Shown: positions 27,110 to 34,630 of the stretch, piece by piece
Numbering within the stretch: position 1 is the stretch's first letter
Layout of the letters: every line of letters starts with the position of its first letter
Assembly (NCBI GenBank): GCA_947494805.1
Contig: CANLWK010000001.1
Span: 186,001 to 250,000 of the forward strand
Direction of reading: 5' to 3'
From: an uncultured Croceitalea sp.
GTDB lineage: Bacteria; Bacteroidota; Bacteroidia; Flavobacteriales; Flavobacteriaceae
Length of the DNA stretch: 64,000 nucleotides
The notes under the pieces: model-generated
What the model saw: the letters and a program-made list of their open reading frames with translations, nothing else
Told to the model about the DNA's origin: nothing
Databases searched by the model: none
Translations under genes and position numbers: made by a program

Positions 27110-27784
27110 CTATTTGGCATAAGAGGCTTTTAAAACTTCAAGGTCTTCCAATAATTTTTCCACTTCCTCGGTATTGGTACCATCATAGAAACCCCGAATA
27201 CGTTTTTCTTTATCTACAAGTATAAAGTTTTCGGTATGAATCATATCAAATGGTCCGCCATCGCCATCGTTTTTTACGGCCAAATATGATTTTCTGGCCA
27301 ATTGGTAAATCTGTTTTTTGTCTCCGGTGACCAAATTCCATTTTGAATCGACCACACCTTTCTCCAAAGCATATTTTTTGAGTTGTGCCACAGAGTCAAT
27401 TTGTGGGGTTACGGAGTGCGAAAGTAACAGTACGTCGTCATCGTCAAGAATGGTGCCCTGAATTTCGGCCATGTTCTTGGTCATAATGGGGCAAATACTT
27501 GGGCAGGTCGTAAAAAAGAAGTCAGCGACGTAGATTTTACCCTCATAGTCTTGTTGTGTTACGGATTGTCCATTTTGATTGACCAATTCAAAATCGGCAA
27601 TGGTGTGGTACTTTTTGGTGTCGTGAAGGGTACTGTCTACCAATTCAGGGTTCACCATTGAGGGTTGGTAAACCGGCAAGCGCTTTTCGGGGCTTAGGGC
27701 ATCATAGATAAAATAGATGATAACGACTGACAAAACCGTCAATACAATGCCAAAAAACTTAAATTGTTTTAGAAAATCACCCAT
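27110..27784 (-). CDS. Sco1/SenC-family copper protein
   Basis: A 224-residue membrane-anchored thioredoxin-fold protein (one helix, about 10-27) with the copper-binding CPSIC (Cys94, Cys98) and a conserved His in MIHTENF (about 178). Sco proteins deliver copper or reduce thiols during assembly of the Cu(A) site of cytochrome c oxidase in the periplasm. No oxidase gene adjoins it here. Sixty-six bases separate it from feoA; it lies upstream on the same strand. Confidence 0.88.
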   Translation of the reverse strand: MGDFLKQFKFFGIVLTVLSVVIIYFIYDALSPEKRLPVYQPSMVNPELVDSTLHDTKKYHTIADFELVNQNGQSVTQQDYEGKIYVADFFFTTCPSICPIMTKNMAEIQGTILDDDDVLLLSHSVTPQIDSVAQLKKYALEKGVVDSKWNLVTGDKKQIYQLARKSYLAVKNDGDGGPFDMIHTENFILVDKEKRIRGFYDGTNTEEVEKLLEDLEVLKASYAK

Positions 27785-27936
27785 GAACTACAAAAATACG
27801 CCCATGGTGATCGCTGTTCAAAAAAATCGCGGAATTTCCTGCTAAATCTTTCTTAAAAAGAAAAAGCAAAATAGGGTACGTTTTTAAAAGCAGTTGTAAA
27901 AACTTACTTTTGTGCGCTTAGCTATAACACGCACCC

Positions 27937-29292
27937 ATGAACCCCATAGTAATTCAGGTCATACAATTTTTTTTAAGTCTTTCGCTTTTAATCGTTTTGC
28001 ACGAGTTAGGGCACTTTATTCCGGCTAAACTTTTTAAGACCCGGGTAGAAAAATTCTACCTCTTTTTTGATATTAAATTTTCGCTCTTTAAAAAGAAAAT
28101 AGGAGAGACGGTCTATGGTATCGGATGGCTTCCGTTGGGCGGCTATGTAAAAATTGCCGGCATGATCGATGAAAGCATGGATACCGAGGCGATGAAAGAA
28201 GAACCTAAACCATGGGAGTTTCGCAGTAAGCCGGCATGGCAACGTTTGATAATCATGTTGGGCGGTGTTACCGTAAACTTTATTCTTGCGGTCATCATTT
28301 ATATTGGTATGGCCTATCAATATGGAGACCAGTATATTCCTATGGAAAGTTTAGAAGATGGGGTATGGGTGATGGAAGAGAACATTGGTGACAAAGCGGG
28401 CATTCAGACAGGGGATAAGATTTTGGCTGTTGATGGAAATGCCATAACATCGTTCAATAGTGTCTTTATAGAATTGATCAATGGCAATTCGGTCACTTTA
28501 GAACGTGACGGACAGCGCATTGAAAAAGAAATTCCTGTTGATTTTATTGAAACGTTGCTTGAAGATGAAGAAAAAGTGCGGTTTTTGGGCTATCGTATGC
28601 CTTTTATTGTCGGCGAGGTTTCAAAAGAATCAGCAAATATTGACGCAGGCCTTCAACAGGGCGACCAAATTGTGAAAATCGGTAATGACCCTATTATCTA
28701 CTTTGATCAGGCCAGAGCAATACTCTCCAAATACAAGAACCAGCGCATAGACCTGCGTGTAGTTCGCAATAACAATGAAGAGACGAATATTCCAGTGACC
28801 ATTAGTGAAAGCGGCACTATTGGTGTTGTGCCTGGCTCTTTACCATACGCCGAACTTGAGTCGAAAGGCTATTTGAAAATCAAAGAGATCAAATACTCTT
28901 TTGCCGAAGCAATACCTGCGGGAATTACTAAAGGTGTTGAAACGTTGACGGGCTACGTAAAGCAACTGAAGAAAATATTTAACCCTTCAACAGGAGCCTA
29001 CAAGGGTGTTGGTGGTTTTGCGGCCATCGGCAAGATGTTTCCTGATACTTGGAACTGGCCTGCATTTTGGTCAACCACGGCGTTGATTTCCATCATTTTG
29101 GCGTTTATGAACATTTTGCCCATACCAGCTTTAGATGGTGGACATGTAATGTTTTTGTTGTACGAAATGGTATCGGGCAAAAAACCAAGCGACAAGTTCT
29201 TAGAGTATGCACAGATGGTTGGGTTCTTTTTATTGATTGCCTTATTGCTTTTTGCAAACGGTAATGATGTCTATAAAGCAATTTTTAAGTAA
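27937..29292 (+). CDS. rseP: RIP site-2 metalloprotease RseP
   Basis: Inner-membrane zinc protease of 451 residues that cleaves transmembrane anti-sigma or regulatory proteins inside the membrane. Zinc motif HELGH at 22-26 in the first helix, a pair of PDZ domains (DKAGIQTGDKILAVDGN and SANIDAGLQQGDQIVKIGND), and the second active-site motif NILPIPALDGGH (about 385-396). ATG at 27937. A -7-like TACTTTTG (27905-27912) lies 25 bases before the start. Confidence 0.93.
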   Translation: MNPIVIQVIQFFLSLSLLIVLHELGHFIPAKLFKTRVEKFYLFFDIKFSLFKKKIGETVYGIGWLPLGGYVKIAGMIDESMDTEAMKEEPKPWEFRSKPAWQRLIIMLGGVTVNFILAVIIYIGMAYQYGDQYIPMESLEDGVWVMEENIGDKAGIQTGDKILAVDGNAITSFNSVFIELINGNSVTLERDGQRIEKEIPVDFIETLLEDEEKVRFLGYRMPFIVGEVSKESANIDAGLQQGDQIVKIGNDPIIYFDQARAILSKYKNQRIDLRVVRNNNEETNIPVTISESGTIGVVPGSLPYAELESKGYLKIKEIKYSFAEAIPAGITKGVETLTGYVKQLKKIFNPSTGAYKGVGGFAAIGKMFPDTWNWPAFWSTTALISIILAFMNILPIPALDGGHVMFLLYEMVSGKKPSDKFLEYAQMVGFFLLIALLLFANGNDVYKAIFK

Positions 29293-29308
29293 ATAGATGG
29301 TCTTTTTC

Positions 29309-29340
29309 TTTGTAGTCTTATCAATAAAAAATTATATTTG
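29309..29340 (+). promoter_or_regulatory. Promoter of tRNA-Asn
   Basis: Good match to the Bacteroidota promoter: TTTG (29309-29312), 20 bases, TATATTTG (29333-29340). The tRNA begins 20 bases after the -7 box. Confidence 0.7.
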
Positions 29341-29359
29341 CACCCGCTAAAAGCGAAAT

Positions 29360-29433
29360 TCCTCCTTAGCTCAGTTGGTTAGAGCATCTGACTGTTAATC
29401 AGAGGGTCCTTGGTTCGAGCCCAAGAGGGGGAG
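29360..29433 (+). tRNA. tRNA-Asn (anticodon GTT)
   Basis: The 74-base sequence folds as a tRNA: acceptor stem TCCTCCT with AGGGGGA (one T-G wobble) and discriminator G, D arm GCTCAGTTGGTTAGAGC, anticodon stem TCTGA/TCAGA with loop CTGTTAA giving anticodon GTT, and T stem CTTGG/CCAAG with TTCGAGC loop. No CCA is encoded. Its 3' half is also part of the 43-bp repeat found at 33755, so this is the attachment side of a genomic island. Confidence 0.95.
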
Positions 29434-29434
29434 C
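29392..29434 (+). repeat. attL-like repeat within tRNA-Asn 3' half
   Basis: A 43-bp direct repeat starting in the anticodon loop of the tRNA and ending one base after it. It recurs at 33755-33797 with a single mismatch (A here, G there, at T-loop position 58). Integrated elements use exactly this part of tRNA genes as the crossover core, and leave a rebuilt tRNA plus a displaced copy. Confidence 0.8.
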
Positions 29435-29445
29435 TTAGTAAATGT

Positions 29446-29481
29446 AAGCCATTCAAGAAATTGAGTGGCTTTTTCTTTTTT
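29446..29481 (+). terminator. Rho-independent terminator after tRNA-Asn
   Basis: Stem AAGCCATTCAA with TTGAGTGGCTT (one G-T pair), loop GAAA, followed by a T-rich tract. It ends the tRNA transcript and lies on the island side of the crossover. Confidence 0.85.
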
Positions 29482-29522
29482 ATGCCTGCAACATATCGGC
29501 AACATTGCTCGTTTTCTTGAAT

Positions 29523-30344
29523 ATGATTAAAGGGGTTTATACACTAAAAAAATACTTAGGGAACTCTGAATACGGCAACTTTTCAGGAAACCTAGTTACA
29601 AAGAATCTAGATTCATCAAGTAGAATTGAATTTAACTTGTTTGAAGGTAGACGAGAAAACCCTAATCAATACTTTTCTGAACTCCTTCTTCCAAATGAGA
29701 GCCATGAAGACTTAATAAAGTTACTGGAGTATTATGCCTTGACTGATTTCGAGAATGAATTTTTGTGTCTAGTTGCCAATGTACAAAATACTTATCTTCT
29801 CTATAAAGAAAGTTTTGATATTCCTATGTCTGGAGAGTTTCTTGGAATTGGGGACGACATAGTAAAATTGATAGATGCATTGGAAAGGTATTTGTTTAAG
29901 AAACCTACAGATACATTTTCTATCTCCTTTAAGAAGCAAAACAGGGATAGCATAACTCTAAAAAACACCTTTATTGTCAATGAAGTACATAACCTTCTAT
30001 TGAACAAGTATGGCATGAGTAAAGATAACTTTCAACAAATCAAAAATGAATTGTTGGAACAAAATACTGTCTTTGATTATAGGAAGGGAGGGTCATATGT
30101 TTTGTCAAACATTGTTCGTTCACTAACTAATTTTGTTTTGACATGTGTTGAAAAGAATATCTCTGAAAATGAAGCCTTAAGATTCTGCGGTGTTTTTCTT
30201 CATATTTGCCAGATTCCTTCAAACAACAATGAAGATGAAGGTAATATAGGTGTTAAGTACTCTTTGTATGACAATAATGATTTGGTATATACAAAAGAAT
30301 CATCATGCTTAGATAGATGTTTTTTAAAAGAAACATTATACTAA
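29523..30344 (+). CDS. Island-borne hypothetical protein
   Basis: A 273-residue protein I cannot assign. No signal peptide or membrane helix; about 45% helical with many Asn and Lys residues, and AT-rich codon use compared with neighbouring core genes. ATG at 29523 is chosen over a TTG six codons earlier. First gene of the island after the tRNA terminator; 92 bases before the MarR gene. Could be a cargo, toxin-like or phage-related gene; there is no evidence to choose. Confidence 0.55.
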   Translation: MIKGVYTLKKYLGNSEYGNFSGNLVTKNLDSSSRIEFNLFEGRRENPNQYFSELLLPNESHEDLIKLLEYYALTDFENEFLCLVANVQNTYLLYKESFDIPMSGEFLGIGDDIVKLIDALERYLFKKPTDTFSISFKKQNRDSITLKNTFIVNEVHNLLLNKYGMSKDNFQQIKNELLEQNTVFDYRKGGSYVLSNIVRSLTNFVLTCVEKNISENEALRFCGVFLHICQIPSNNNEDEGNIGVKYSLYDNNDLVYTKESSCLDRCFLKETLY

Positions 30345-30404
30345 AATCAAAAGGTCTGAGACAAACAGATTTTAACTACACCTCTGTAAGTAGAATGACA
30401 TATA

Positions 30405-30433
30405 TTTGTCGTGTGAATTAATAACATGACAAA
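30405..30433. promoter_or_regulatory. Inverted repeat and -7 box before marR-like gene
   Basis: TTTGTCGTG (30405-30413) and CATGACAAA (30425-30433) form an inverted repeat with one mismatch and an 11-base gap. The -7-like TATATTTG (30401-30408) overlaps the left arm, so binding would block the promoter. The same TTTGTC/GACAAA arms recur at 30886-30899 before the next gene. Confidence 0.55.
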
Positions 30434-30436
30434 TAA

Positions 30437-30871
30437 ATGGAGTCTTTTTTAGATCAATCGGCCGGATACCTCATCAATATGACAGCACTTCTATTGAAAC
30501 GGGAAATGACCGGAGCATTGAGCAGAAATAACATAAATGTCACCCCGGAGCAATGGGCAATTTTAAACAGACTGAGTGAAAATTCGGGGCTATCGCAGAA
30601 AGAGGTTGCAAAACGCACATTCAAGGATAATGCGAATATCACCCGCATATTGGATAAATTGGAGAAAAAAGGATTAGCAAAACGCCAAATGGATGCCAAT
30701 GACCGAAGAGTATGGAAAATCCATATCACCAAAGAGGGCAAAAAAGTTCGTAATCAAATAGAACCATTGGCAAAAGAGATATTGCAAAAAGCAACACAGG
30801 GTATTGATCCTAAGGATGTTCAAACTTTTAATGCCGCTGCCAAAAAAATGCTCGAAAATTTGGGGCAATAA
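30437..30871 (+). CDS. MarR-family transcriptional regulator
   Basis: A 144-residue winged-helix dimer. The DNA-binding segment is SGLSQKEVAKRTFKDNANITRILDKLEKKGLAKRQ with the wing DANDRRVWKIHITKEGKKV (about 85-105). Members respond to small phenolic or oxidative compounds. It sits first in the island's cargo operon, and the palindromes on both sides of it fit self-repression and control of the downstream lipoprotein/cytochrome genes. ATG at 30437. Confidence 0.85.
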   Translation: MESFLDQSAGYLINMTALLLKREMTGALSRNNINVTPEQWAILNRLSENSGLSQKEVAKRTFKDNANITRILDKLEKKGLAKRQMDANDRRVWKIHITKEGKKVRNQIEPLAKEILQKATQGIDPKDVQTFNAAAKKMLENLGQ

Positions 30872-30899
30872 TTTTTTCATATATATTTGTCATGACAAA
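30859..30899 (+). promoter_or_regulatory. Promoter with MarR-type operator before lipoprotein operon
   Basis: Strong Bacteroidota promoter: TTTG (30859-30862), 19 bases, TATATTTG (30882-30889). Overlapping it is the perfect palindrome TTTGTCATGACAAA (30886-30899), the same arms as upstream of the marR-like gene. It lies inside and just after that gene's 3' end and should drive the following four genes. Confidence 0.65.
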
Positions 30900-30973
30900 A
30901 ATTGTATATTACTACAATTGTTGTGGCAATTTATTGTTCTATTTAATCCTACTAACTAATAATTATCGGAATC

Positions 30974-31759
30974 ATGTTTTTGAAAAAGAGTATTATACTT
31001 ATACTTTCTATAGCAGTACTATTTTCATGCAAAGAGAAAACCAAGGAGAGCTCAAAACCGGATGAAGTCGTAGAGCAGGAAGCGATGGAATCAACTGATT
31101 CTAAAGTAGGAAGAGAGAATTATGCCATTGCATGGAAATGGACAACTGATAACAAACAACTTGTTGAAGATAACCTTGTAGTCATAGCGGATGAAGTAAA
31201 CCAACTTTGGAAAGAGGATATTGTTGTAGACGCATACTATGATTCCAATGCAAAAATCGACAAGTTCGAATATTTTCCGAATGTCTTTTTCTTTCTAAAA
31301 GCCAAGTCCGAGAAGGAAGCTTCAACTATTCTTAATAAACTAACCCTTGTAAAAAAAGGAATAGCATCTTATCAGATCTATCCTGTAGGACTTAAATGGA
31401 TGGGCAGAGATCATGTTGAAATTCAAGAAAAAGGAATAACCAACTCCTATGCAGCAGTCTGGACATCCGATAATTGGCAGAATACTACGGACAGTTTGAC
31501 CAAATCACAGGCAGATGCGATTCTAGAACTATGGAATGAGGGAAGCATTGAGAACATCTACTTTGACATAGAAGGCACCCAAAAGGCCAACGACAAGACT
31601 GATTTTGTGTTTTTCATTAATACAAATACAGAAAAGGAAGCAAAGGAGCTATGTGAGAACTTGCCCTTTGCCAAGAATAACATCGCTTCTTTTGAACTAT
31701 ACTCGGTCGGCGTGTTTTGGTTAGGCAATTTTGAAGAGTTCAATAAGAATTTAGAATAG
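30974..31759 (+). CDS. Lipoprotein with two tandem alpha/beta repeats
   Basis: A 261-residue lipoprotein (lipobox LFSC, Cys at 19). After a Glu-rich linker there are two repeats of about 95 residues: one ending in YQIYPVGLKWMG, one ending in FELYSVGVFWLG. Each has a strand-helix-strand pattern like ferredoxin-fold (muconolactone-isomerase-like) small-molecule binding domains; this fold call is inference. No function known. First structural gene behind the MarR-type operator, five bases before the cytochrome b561 gene. Confidence 0.7.
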   Translation: MFLKKSIILILSIAVLFSCKEKTKESSKPDEVVEQEAMESTDSKVGRENYAIAWKWTTDNKQLVEDNLVVIADEVNQLWKEDIVVDAYYDSNAKIDKFEYFPNVFFFLKAKSEKEASTILNKLTLVKKGIASYQIYPVGLKWMGRDHVEIQEKGITNSYAAVWTSDNWQNTTDSLTKSQADAILELWNEGSIENIYFDIEGTQKANDKTDFVFFINTNTEKEAKELCENLPFAKNNIASFELYSVGVFWLGNFEEFNKNLE

Positions 31760-31763
31760 CCAT

Positions 31764-32294
31764 ATGAAAGTAAAGACCCAAAATAATCTGAATGAAAAAT
31801 ACAGTAAGGGAACTATACTTATCCATTGGATAACGGCATTGCTTATACTTGCTTTGTTTCCGCTTGGAAAATATATGTCCAGTCTTGAAGCTTCAGAAAA
31901 AATGGGGCTTTTAAAGATTCATGCCGCCTTAGGTGCCGTTGTTTTTTTTCTCACAGTTTTAAGAAGTTATTTCTTTTTTAAATCCAAACGACCTGATGAC
32001 CTAAAAACTGGCTCCAAACTCAACGATAAACTAGCGGTCTGGATACATAACCTATTTTACTTCTTGTTGATTGGAATTGCCTTAGCAGGCTTTGCAGTGA
32101 TGTTTCTTGGGGGATATGTTGATGCTCTAAAATCCGGAAACCTTGATTTAATTCTACCAAAAGGAGATTTAATCCCACTCAAGGCTCATGGATTATTGGC
32201 CACTATAATGATGATATTGTTGGTCTTTCATGTTTTAGGTGTGGTCAAACATTATCTGTTAACTAAAGAAAATACTTTAAAAAGAATCCTATAA
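31764..32294 (+). CDS. Cytochrome b561-family protein
   Basis: An integral membrane diheme-type cytochrome of 176 residues with four helices. Candidate axial histidines lie in each: HWITAL (about 18), KIHAALG (about 49), WIHNLFY (about 94) and the pair at HGLLAT/VFHVLG (about 137, 153). Family members carry electrons between quinols and periplasmic partners. It overlaps nothing but is 4 bases after the lipoprotein gene and 9 before the ABM-like gene. Confidence 0.8.
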   Translation: MKVKTQNNLNEKYSKGTILIHWITALLILALFPLGKYMSSLEASEKMGLLKIHAALGAVVFFLTVLRSYFFFKSKRPDDLKTGSKLNDKLAVWIHNLFYFLLIGIALAGFAVMFLGGYVDALKSGNLDLILPKGDLIPLKAHGLLATIMMILLVFHVLGVVKHYLLTKENTLKRIL

Positions 32295-32303
32295 AGAGAA
32301 TAA

Positions 32304-32717
32304 ATGATGAATCTATCTATAAAGATTTCAAGAATAGCCTTTGTTTCGGTTTTGTTAATTACAGCAGTTTCCTGTATGAACGAAGCTGAGCAAAAGAGTA
32401 AATCGACTGCAGAAACGGGTAATGCCGATCATATTATTCTGATTAACCCATTTGAAGTACCCAACGGAAAATTGGAAGAATCCGTAACATATTGGGAAGC
32501 TTGCAGAGACTTTCTTAAAAAACAGCCCGGTTATATTTCAACAGAACTCCATGAAACAATAAAAGACGATGCCAAGTTTGAGTTAATAAATGTAGCCGTA
32601 TGGGAAAGCCCTAAAGCTTTTACAGAAGCGAGTAAGAAAATGGCAAAGGAATTGGGGGTTGCACCGCCAGAAGGGCTAAGGGCCAATCCGTCACTTTATA
32701 CGGTAATCAGGGACTGA
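32304..32717 (+). CDS. ABM-like lipoprotein
   Basis: A 137-residue lipoprotein (lipobox VSC, Cys near 24-25) with a domain like the antibiotic-biosynthesis-monooxygenase (ABM) family: IILINPFEVPNGKLEESVTYWEACRDFLKKQPGYISTELHETIKDDAKFELINVAVWES, repeated strand-helix layout. Such domains oxidise quinoid substrates without cofactors or bind them; enzymatic action is not proven. ATG at 32304 or the next codon. In the MarR-governed island operon. Confidence 0.7.
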   Translation: MMNLSIKISRIAFVSVLLITAVSCMNEAEQKSKSTAETGNADHIILINPFEVPNGKLEESVTYWEACRDFLKKQPGYISTELHETIKDDAKFELINVAVWESPKAFTEASKKMAKELGVAPPEGLRANPSLYTVIRD

Positions 32718-32786
32718 ACGTTGCGCATACACATTCTATGATTATCGAACGAAAACAGTTTCGGTAATCCAAACCTTTTAATTGTA

Positions 32787-33605
32787 TTGTTCAAGGCAGT
32801 CCTTACATACATCGTCCATTTAAATTTTGTCATTGCTATATCGGCAGGCATTCTTGCTTCAGGAATTGCCAACGTCTTCAATCTTGAGAGTTATTTGCAA
32901 TATGGATTTTTTGCTTTTTTCTCCACCTTATGTGTATACAACTGTCAACGAGTAGTCAAGGCAATTAGCGGAACAACCTCACCTTGGTTAAAGTGGGTGG
33001 GTGAGCATACAAGGTTAATAATTGTTCTGAGCATTATAAGTGGGTTGAATGGGGCATACTTTTTCATTCGGTTATTGAATGATGTAACGCCGTTGGTTTT
33101 ATTGCCAATAGGAGTAGCCGTAATTATATCCGTGTATTATGTAGTTAGAATGGGAGGAAGGAACCTACGTGAATTACCTCATCTTAAAGTTCACTCCATT
33201 GCATTTACATGGACTATGATAATGGTTGTGTTTCCAATAGTTAATGAACAACTTAATGAATGGGAAGTATTCAAGTTTTTCATTCCAGCGCACTATATTT
33301 ATTTTATTGCCATAGCTATTCCATTTGATATACGTGACTTAAAACACGATTCGCCATCGCAGCGTACCATTCCACAAGTTGTAGGTATTCGCAACGCCAA
33401 AATTATATCAATTGCATTATTAGTCCTTGTTTGTGTACTAATAGGCGCAATTTCCTTCTTTTCTTTGCTAAGACCTTTGTTTGTTTGTGCGATTTTAATC
33501 CAAATATTTTTAATTGCCTTCTCAGCAAACAAGGCAGATTTTTATTACTCCATCTTGATAGACGGTACTATTGCAATATTGGGATTGAGTTATTTAGCCA
33601 AATGA
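32787..33605 (+). CDS. UbiA-like membrane protein
   Basis: A 272-residue multi-helix membrane protein. A first motif near residue 52 (NCQRVVKAI) and the second at DIRDLKHDSPSQRTIPQVVG (about 192-210) resemble the two Asp-rich substrate-binding motifs of UbiA prenyltransferases, though the first lacks the usual Asp triplet. Hence a prenyl-group transferase or degenerate relative is likely. The start is TTG at 32787, preceded by no in-frame ATG within reach. The last gene of the island, 69 bases behind the ABM-like gene. Confidence 0.65.
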   Translation: MFKAVLTYIVHLNFVIAISAGILASGIANVFNLESYLQYGFFAFFSTLCVYNCQRVVKAISGTTSPWLKWVGEHTRLIIVLSIISGLNGAYFFIRLLNDVTPLVLLPIGVAVIISVYYVVRMGGRNLRELPHLKVHSIAFTWTMIMVVFPIVNEQLNEWEVFKFFIPAHYIYFIAIAIPFDIRDLKHDSPSQRTIPQVVGIRNAKIISIALLVLVCVLIGAISFFSLLRPLFVCAILIQIFLIAFSANKADFYYSILIDGTIAILGLSYLAK

Positions 33606-33754
33606 GCCAAAATCGATGATACTAGACCTTCCTGCAACAATTTATCAGGACAATGACAATTGATGAAAACGGATGAAAAAGAGATGTTTTCTAATTATTT
33701 GTTTTTCAATTGATTGAAAAGAAATGAAAGTCATTGAAACATATTTCTAACGGT
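33606..33754. other. AT-rich spacer before the displaced tRNA fragment
   Basis: No open frame of note. Contains several close copies of TGAAAA (for example GATGAAAACGGATGAAAA near 33663-33680 and TGAAAAGAAATGAAAG near 33716-33731). Repeated short motifs beside an integration core could be recombinase arm sites, but no recombinase gene is present to test this. The remaining sequence shows nothing more. Confidence 0.3.
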
Positions 33755-33797
33755 CTGTTAATCAGAGGGTCCTTGGTTCGGGCCCAAGAGGGGGAGC
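33755..33797 (+). repeat. attR-like displaced tRNA-Asn 3' fragment
   Basis: Copy of the tRNA-Asn bases 29392-29434 with one difference: T-loop A58 is G here. It lacks the 5' half, so it cannot be a tRNA. The pair of repeats bounds about 4.36 kb (from one repeat start to the next). This is the classic remnant of an element that entered the tRNA gene. Confidence 0.8.
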
Positions 33798-33803
33798 AAA
33801 AAG

Positions 33804-33837
33804 AAAAAGAACTGCACGAAAGTGTGGTTCTTTTTTT
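33804..33837 (+). terminator. Rho-independent terminator, probably the original tRNA-Asn terminator
   Basis: Stem AAAAAGAACTGCAC with GTGTGGTTCTTTTT (two G-T pairs), loop GAAA, then Ts. It directly follows the displaced tRNA fragment, as expected if it once ended the tRNA transcript before the island entered. Confidence 0.8.
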
Positions 33838-33861
33838 ACCCCCTTTGTTGCGATAAGTTTA

Positions 33862-33881
33862 CCCTGAGCGCAGCCGAAGGG
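33862..33881. repeat. REP-like intergenic element
   Basis: CCCTGAGCGCAGCCGAAGGG, a variant of the short dispersed CCCTGAGCGAAGTCGAAGGG element that is common between genes in Bacteroidota genomes. Only one copy is in this window, so its repeat nature rests on general knowledge. Confidence 0.45.
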
Positions 33882-33931
33882 AGTGGGTGCCTAGTAAAAC
33901 AAAAAACTTCCGTGCAGTTCTTGCCTAAATC

Positions 33932-34630
33932 TCAAATCCTATCCAAAACGGCCTTTCGGTATGATTTTCCAATAGGCAGTTTGGTATCGTTCTGTAAGAT
34001 GATTTGATTACCGTCAATAAGTTTTAGTTGGTCAAAGTTGATGACGTACGATTTATGTATCCGTAAAAATTTGGAAGGAAGTTTCTCTAAAAACTCGGTA
34101 AGTGTTTGTGGTGTTAGCACCATGCTATCGGTAAAGACTTTGATGTAATTGCCATAGGCTTCAATATGAGTGATGTCATTAAGTTCAATCTTGATGATTT
34201 TTTTGTCGCTCTTTACAAATAAAGACTCTGTCGTGGGTGTTGGCGCAACTTGTGGTGAGGGCGCCTTGGTAGCCGTCTGCTGCTGTACTTTAGCAACGGC
34301 TTGTAAAAAACGCTCCAGTGAAAAAGGTTTTAACAGGTAATCCGTAACCGAAAGTTCAAAACCTTCAACCGCATATTCGGGGTAAGCGGTTGTGATGATC
34401 ACTTTCGGTTGTAGCCGCATCGACTTTAATAGACTCAAGCCAGAAAGTTTTGGCATATTGATATCTAAAAATAAGATGTCAACAGATTCCTCTTGCAAAA
34501 CCTCAAGCACTTCAAAGGCGTTGGCACAACTTGCGACCAGTGTTAGATAGGGCACTTCGGTAATATACTTTTCGAGTATTTGACGGGCAATAGGTTCATC
34601 ATCGGCGATGATACAGCGCAGGTTTTCCAT
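33932..34630 (-). CDS. LytTR-family response regulator
   Basis: A 232-residue two-domain regulator: receiver domain with DDE (10-12), phosphoacceptor Asp56 (LFLDINMP) and Lys in DYLLKPF (about 106), then a C-terminal LytTR DNA-binding domain (FLRIHKSYVINFDQLKLI, about 190-207). Translationally coupled: the kinase stop is directly followed by this ATG. The likely targets are the serine hydrolase/ABC exporter genes divergent to the kinase, or the region 35609-35887. Confidence 0.9.
   Translation of the reverse strand: MENLRCIIADDEPIARQILEKYITEVPYLTLVASCANAFEVLEVLQEESVDILFLDINMPKLSGLSLLKSMRLQPKVIITTAYPEYAVEGFELSVTDYLLKPFSLERFLQAVAKVQQQTATKAPSPQVAPTPTTESLFVKSDKKIIKIELNDITHIEAYGNYIKVFTDSMVLTPQTLTEFLEKLPSKFLRIHKSYVINFDQLKLIDGNQIILQNDTKLPIGKSYRKAVLDRI

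Noticed and set aside
29434-33755. Integrase, transposase or phage genes within the island
   Set aside because: None of the six frames shows a recombinase or IS motif; the element is called from its repeated ends only.
33755-33797. Second tRNA-Asn gene
   Set aside because: Only the 3' half is present; the 5' half, D arm and acceptor strand are missing, so it is a displaced fragment.
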